NCBI GenBank assembly: GCA_003667245.1
Contig: RCNN01000498.1
Location: 1 to 11,555, forward strand
Source of the DNA: Heterostelium multicystogenum
Taxonomy: Eukaryota > Evosea > Eumycetozoa > Acytosteliales > Acytosteliaceae
Direction of reading: 5' to 3'
DNA length: 11,555 bases
In this document: positions 7,545-11,555 of the stretch, piece by piece
Numbering within the stretch: position 1 is the first letter of the stretch
Layout: each line of letters starts with the position of its first letter
Notes under the pieces: model-generated
What the model was told of the DNA's origin: nothing
The model's input: the letters and a program-made list of their open reading frames with translations, nothing else
Database searches by the model: none
Made by a program: the position numbers and the translations under genes

Positions 7545-10037
7545 ATGACTGTGCGTTTTTTCAGCAACTCTCCCTCTTCCTACCCTTTGCTCGGCAAAGC
7601 CGTACGCGCAGCATTGCTGTCGACCACGATGGGCATCGGCTTGCTGCCAGTGGCCGGTGTCGCGGCTGATAGCGGGGTCGAACGTATCAGCCAGCGCTAT
7701 GACATCCCGGCAGGCGCGCTGAGCGATGTGCTCAATCAGTTTGCCCGTCAGGCAGGCATCACCCTTTCCAGCACGCCCGCGCAGACTCAGGGCCGACAGT
7801 CTCCCGGGCTGCACGGGGAGTACTCGGCCGAACAGGGCCTGAGCCAATTGCTCAACGGCTCAGGCTTGCAGGTGCAGGCGCAGGACGACGTGAGTTTCGT
7901 GTTGCAGGTCCAGCCCGAGAGCGAGGCGCTGACCTTGCCGACCACCGACATCAAAGGCTTCGCCCTGGGTAATGCCCTGGGCAGCATGGAAGGCTACAAC
8001 GCGACCCACAGCCAGATCGCCACCAAGACCAGTACCGCGCTGCTGGAAACGTCTCAGACGGTTTCAGTGGTGACCCGCGAGCAAATGGACGACCAAGGCT
8101 CGCAAACCCGTTGCCCAGGCCATGCGTTACACCCCTGGCGTGCTGACCAACCCTTATGGCGCCACTCACCGCTATGACTATGTGGCGATGCGTGGTTTCA
8201 ACGACGGTTCGGTGGATAACATCTACCTGGACGGTTTGAAATCCATGGGTGACAGCGGAACCTACAGCACCATGCAGGTGGACCCGTATTTCCTCGAGCG
8301 CGTAGATATCCTCAAAGGACCGTCATCGGTGCTCTACGGGCGCAGCTCGCCGGGTGGGCTGGTGGCGTTGACCAGCAAGAAGCCATTGTTTGAGCCATAC
8401 CATCAGGTCCAGGCCACGATAGGTTCCCAAGGGCAGCGAGGCATGGGTTTCGACTTCAGCGGCCCGGTGGATGACGACAAGCGCATTGCTTACCGACTGA
8501 CCGGGCTTGCAGACAAGTCCGACACGCAATTCGACCATGCCAAGGAAAAACGCTACGCGCTGGCACCCACCTTGAGCATCGACTTTACCGATGACACGTC
8601 CCTCACACTCCAGGCTTACCTGCAGCATGACCCCGACGGTGGCTACCACGGAGCATGCCGGCAGATGGCGCGCTGCACCAGCGCAACGGCCAGCGGATCT
8701 CCAACCACTTCTTCGAAGGCGAACCGGGCATTGATGGGTACAAGCGTGATCAACAGTCGTTCGGCTATCAGTTCGAGCATCGCTTCAATGATGTTTTCAC
8801 GGCCGGCAGAACTTTCGGTATCTGGACTCCAAGTCCAGCTGGACCAGGTGTATGCCTATGGCTGGACTACGGCCCACCAGTAATGAGCTGAATCGCTATT
8901 ACTCAGGCGGTGACGAAAAGCTGCATGCGTTCATCATCGACAACATGCTGCAGGCTGAATTTTTTACCGGCGCGACCAAGCATACGGTGTTGATGGGGCG
9001 GACTATCAGCGGCGCCAAAACCGTCGTGGACTGGAGCAGCGGCTCTCTTGCGCCAATCAATGCGTTCAACCCGGTGTATGGCAATTCCGAGATCAGCTAT
9101 TACAGCCCAACCAGTTATCTGCGCCGGCTCGAGCAGACCGGCGTTTACCTGCAAGACCTGATTGAGATGGACAAGTGGCGGTTCTCCCTCGGGCTGCGTC
9201 AGGACTGGGTTGAGACCTCCGATGAAAATCGCATTGCCGAAGCGGGACGACCGCTGGGCACAGAGATCAGTGATAAACGTACCAAACTGACCGGCCGGGC
9301 CGGAGCGCTCTACTTGTTTGATAACGGTCTCGCGCCCTACGTCAGCTATTCCGAATCCTTCAACCCGAACTCCTATTCGGACAGTGCCGGCAATCCCCTT
9401 GCACCTACCGACGGCACCCAGTGGGAAGTCGGCTTGAAATCAGCCGCCGGGTACCGACAATTTGTTCACGGCCTCGCTGTTCCGCATCGACCAGGAAAAC
9501 CTGGCGACCAAACTGCCGCAGGAAAAACTTCTATCGCGCGGTCGGCGCTGTGCGCTCCCAGGGCCTGGAGCTGGAGGCGCATATGCAGTTGACCGACCAT
9601 CTCAAATTGTTGGGCAGCTATACCTTCACCCGATATCGAGTATTCGAAGTCGATGGTCCAAGCACTAGTACTGCGGACAACGTGATCGAGAACAAGGGGA
9701 ACTCGCCGACGCAGGCGCCGCGTCATATGGCGTCGGTATGGGCAGACTACAAGTTCGATAGCGGTGCACTGGATGGCCTGCCCCGACTGGTGGTTGTTCG
9801 TTATGTCGGCTACAGCTGGGCAGATGCGGAGAACACCCATGAAGGTGCCCGCCTACACGCTGTTTGATGCCTCGATGGGTTATGACCTTGGCAAGGTTGG
9901 ACTGAAGGGTGTGGATGTACGCCTGAATGCCAACAACCTGACGAACGAGTCTTACGTGGCGTCGTGTGCCAGTTTTGAACTTCTGCTACCTGGGTGAAGA
10001 GCGCAACGTCAGTGCGACGGTGAGCTACCAGTTCTAA
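7545..10037 (+). CDS. TonB-dependent siderophore receptor/transducer with STN domain, several indels
   Basis: An outer-membrane iron-siderophore transporter of about 830 residues that also signals to FecR. The signal peptide ends near residue 41 (GVAA/D). The STN signalling domain spans about 51-120 ([20 protein letters not shown], then [10 protein letters not shown]), a TonB-box-like TLPTTDIKG at 130-138, and the plug from about 150 with [28 protein letters not shown] and [20 protein letters not shown]. The barrel includes [29 protein letters not shown] and [15 protein letters not shown], and ends in Phe (ATVSYQF) at TAA 10035-10037. The end carries a Cys pair (C..., then NFCYLGEER in the next frame) like FhuA/FcuA-type ferrichrome receptors. 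A hydroxamate ligand (ferrichrome or ferrioxamine) is inferred, not shown. Breaks lie near 8106, 8655, 8815, 8870, 8998, 9018, 9440, 9525, 9640, 9845 and 9980. No strong ribosome site precedes the ATG. Confidence 0.9.
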
Positions 10038-10054
10038 TCCCCTCCGATTCATAC

Positions 10055-10086
10055 AAAGCCAGTTCCTGATTCCAGGCGCTGGCTTT
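10055..10086 (+). terminator. Hairpin between receptor and PepSY gene, possible attenuator
   Basis: AAAGCCAG (10055-10062) pairs with CTGGCTTT (10079-10086), and an inner CCTG/CAGG pair closes around ATTC. A short T-rich stretch follows. It starts 18 bases after the receptor stop and ends 23 bases before the next ATG, so it may partly terminate transcription and lower expression of the PepSY gene relative to the receptor. Confidence 0.5.
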
Positions 10087-10109
10087 TGTCGTCTTTGCAG
10101 GAAATTTTT

Positions 10110-11286
10110 ATGCGCGCATTGCTGGTTTTACTTCATCGCCTACATCGGGTTGGCAACGGCGTTGTTTCTGATGATGGCGGGACTCACGGGCAGCCTACTG
10201 GCGTTTAACCATGAGTTGGATGAATGGCTCAATCCCGGCTTTTATGAAGCAACGGCCAAAGGTTCGGCATTGCCGCCAGGTGAACTGGTGGAACACGTTG
10301 CAGGGGCAGCATCCCAAACTGCAAGTCTGGTACATGGAGTATCCACAAGAGGCCGGTCATACCGCGATGCTGCGGCAGTTGCGAGAAACGATCCGGCGAC
10401 GGGCAAACCCTTTGAGGAGCCCAACCAGGTCTTTTACCTGGATCCGGTCAGCGGCGAAGAAATGGGCCGGCGCGTTTGGGGCTTCTGCTTCAGCTTCAGG
10501 CGAGAACTTCATTCCGTTCATTCTGGAATTTCACTACAACCTGACACTGCCGGGTAATTGGGGTTTGTGGCTGATGGGACTGGTGGGCATCGCATGGGTG
10601 TTCGATTGTTTATTATCGCGCTGTGGCTGACCCTGCCGAGAGGTAAACCGTTCTGGAAGAAGTGGCCACGGCGTGGAAGATCAAAGGCGCCCACGCTTAC
10701 CGGCTGAACTTCGACCTGCATCGTGCAGGCGGGTTATGGCTTTGGCTGTTGTTGCTGCCGATTGCAGTCAGCAGCGTCGCGATGAATTTGCCGAGCCAGG
10801 TGTTCAAGCCTGCTGTCTCGCTGTTCTCACCGGTTGAGCCTAGCGTCTTATGAGGCCCGTGGCGGGTTACCCGCCGAGCAATTGGGCGTGACACAACTGA
10901 GTTATCAACAAGCCTATGAGCGGGCGCTGGAGGAAGGCAAGCGGCTGGGACTGACGGCGGCGATTGGAGAGCTTTTACTACAGCTTTGAGTACAACTTTT
11001 ATGGGGCGGTTTTGGACAACATGATACCGAGCCATGGGAAATCCTCCTGGTTTTTCCACGGGACGGATGGGCGTTTTACTGGGCAGGAATAGCAGGGCAA
11101 GGTACGTTGGGAGAGCGCTTTTATCGGCTGCAACTGCCGATCCATGGGGCAGGATCATCGGGTGGCGGTCAGTTGTCTGATTGCGTCTGGGATTGATCGC
11201 TGCTGGGATCCTTGTTTCTGACCGTTTTTAGCTTGCTACCGGATCGTAATATATGGTTGCGCAAGTTAATGCCAGCGAAGCAGTAA
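10110..11286 (+). CDS. PepSY-associated TM helix protein, FoxB-like siderophore iron release, several indels
   Basis: An inner-membrane protein of about 390 residues from the PepSY_TM family. The ATG at 10110 follows AGGAA at 10099-10103. The first membrane helix is ATALFLMMAGLTGSLLAF, with the conserved FNHELDEWLNP just after it. PepSY segments follow (VFYLDPVSGEEMGRRVWGF near 10430-10490), then NFIPFILEFHYNLTLPG, a second helix (GLWLMGLVGIAWVFD), the KGAHAYRLNFDLHRAGGLW motif and a third helix (LWLWLLLLPIAVSSVAM). A second PepSY part ends GTLGERFYRLQLPIHG near 11102-11146. His residues flanking the helices are typical of this family and may bind haem or metal. Genes of this family sit after siderophore receptors; FoxB, following foxA, is the known example and aids intracellular iron release. 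Breaks lie near 10130, 10315, 10375, 10497, 10605, 10660, 10850, 10970, 11008, 11041, 11146 and beyond. The end at TAA 11284-11286 is a best guess, supported by WLRKLMPAKQ. Confidence 0.8.
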
Positions 11287-11332
11287 GCCACGCAAAGGGG
11301 TAAGCCGGTCTATGTTCCCAGCCCTAAACGAC

Positions 11333-11364
11333 AAAACCCCTGTCTGCGCTAGCAGACAGGGTTT
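11333..11364 (-). terminator. Intrinsic terminator of the rRNA operon
   Basis: AAACCCCTGTCTGC and GCAGACAGGGTTT form a 13-bp stem around GCTA with one bulged C, which may itself be a base-call error. Read on the minus strand it lies 10 bases past the 5S gene. A T-rich tail follows in that direction (TTTTGTCGTTTAGG), as expected for a Rho-independent rrn terminator. It also separates the rRNA operon from the convergent PepSY gene. Confidence 0.85.
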
Positions 11365-11374
11365 CGGAATTCAA

Positions 11375-11490
11375 TCTTGACGATGACCTACTCTCACATG
11401 GGGAAACCCCACACTACCATCGGCGATGCATCGTTTCACTGCTGAGTTCGGATGGGATCAGGTGGTTCCAATGCTCTATGGTCGTCAAAG
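11375..11490 (-). rRNA. rrf: 5S ribosomal RNA
   Basis: On the minus strand the sequence starts CTTTGACGACCATAGAGC, contains GGAACCACCTGATCCCATCC, CCGAACTCAGCAGTGAAACG and GGTAGTGTGGGGTTTCCCCA, and ends GAGAGTAGGTCATCGTCAAG. This is the full gammaproteobacterial, Pseudomonas-type 5S RNA of about 116 bases. The two ends (TTGACGA and TCGTCAA) pair as helix I. No indel is evident within it. It is the last gene of an rrn operon whose larger part lies beyond the right edge. Confidence 0.97.
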
Positions 11491-11555
11491 AAATTCTGTT
11501 ACCAGAGCCGTTGCGTTCCAACTGCCGGTCCGTGAAAATTCAGGACTTCTACATC
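11491..11555 (-). other. Part of the 23S-5S rRNA spacer
   Basis: These 65 bases lie upstream of 5S in the direction of rRNA transcription. I do not recognise the 23S 3' end within them, so they are taken as transcribed spacer. No tRNA gene is visible in them. Confidence 0.6.

Noticed and set aside
97..11286. A cluster of decaying pseudogenes
   Set aside because: Breaks are single bases, evenly spread over unrelated operons and concentrated in short runs. All catalytic motifs are intact and no transposon or large deletion is seen. Sequence error explains this better.
11287..11555. tRNA gene next to the 5S rRNA
   Set aside because: No cloverleaf with the T-loop GGTTCGAATCC pattern is seen on either strand in this stretch.

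Overview
The window reads as a chromosomal stretch of a Pseudomonas, most likely from the P. fluorescens lineage. The evidence is GC-rich pseudomonad-like coding sequence, a Pseudomonas-type 5S rRNA at the right edge, a REP-like hairpin resembling those of fluorescent pseudomonads, a PctA-type chemoreceptor and a FecI/FecR iron-uptake cluster. Every long gene is cut by several single-base insertions or deletions, mostly in short G, C, A or T runs. Conserved domains continue unbroken across each cut in another frame. I read these as sequencing or assembly errors, not decay, and I give whole-gene spans that cross the breaks.

Left region (1-3803, + strand): the end of an operon that I recognise as mgo/pvf, the diazeniumdiolate/pyrazine N-oxide signal pathway known from mangotoxin regulation in P. 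syringae and from P. entomophila. It holds the 3' end of a gene in the mgoC/pvfB (diiron N-oxygenase) position, then a single-module NRPS with adenylation, thiolation and thioester-reductase domains (mgoA/pvfC), then a small SRPBCC/polyketide-cyclase-like protein (mgoD/pvfD). A REP-like hairpin closes it.

Middle region (3815-5692, - strand): a dCache-HAMP methyl-accepting chemotaxis protein, convergent with the mgo operon. It carries the full amino-acid-binding residue signature of PctA-type receptors. A candidate FliA promoter lies upstream. The 279-base gap at 5693-5971 is a divergent control region; on its right side it holds a candidate sigma-70 promoter and Fur box for the iron genes.

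Right region (5972-11286, + strand): a cell-surface-signalling iron cluster with an ECF sigma factor (FecI family), its FecR regulator in an ATGA overlap, a TonB-dependent siderophore transducer with an N-terminal signalling (STN) domain, and a PepSY inner-membrane protein. The expected logic is that Fur holds sigma/anti-sigma off in iron plenty, the loaded receptor signals through FecR to FecI, FecI drives the receptor gene, and the PepSY protein helps release iron from the imported siderophore. The layout resembles foxI-foxR-foxA-foxB and the receptor's C-terminus looks ferrichrome/hydroxamate-type, but the ligand is not provable here.

Right edge (11333-11555, - strand): the intrinsic terminator and 5S gene of a ribosomal RNA operon pointing left, plus part of the spacer towards 23S. 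I saw no tRNA, CRISPR array, insertion sequence or phage gene.
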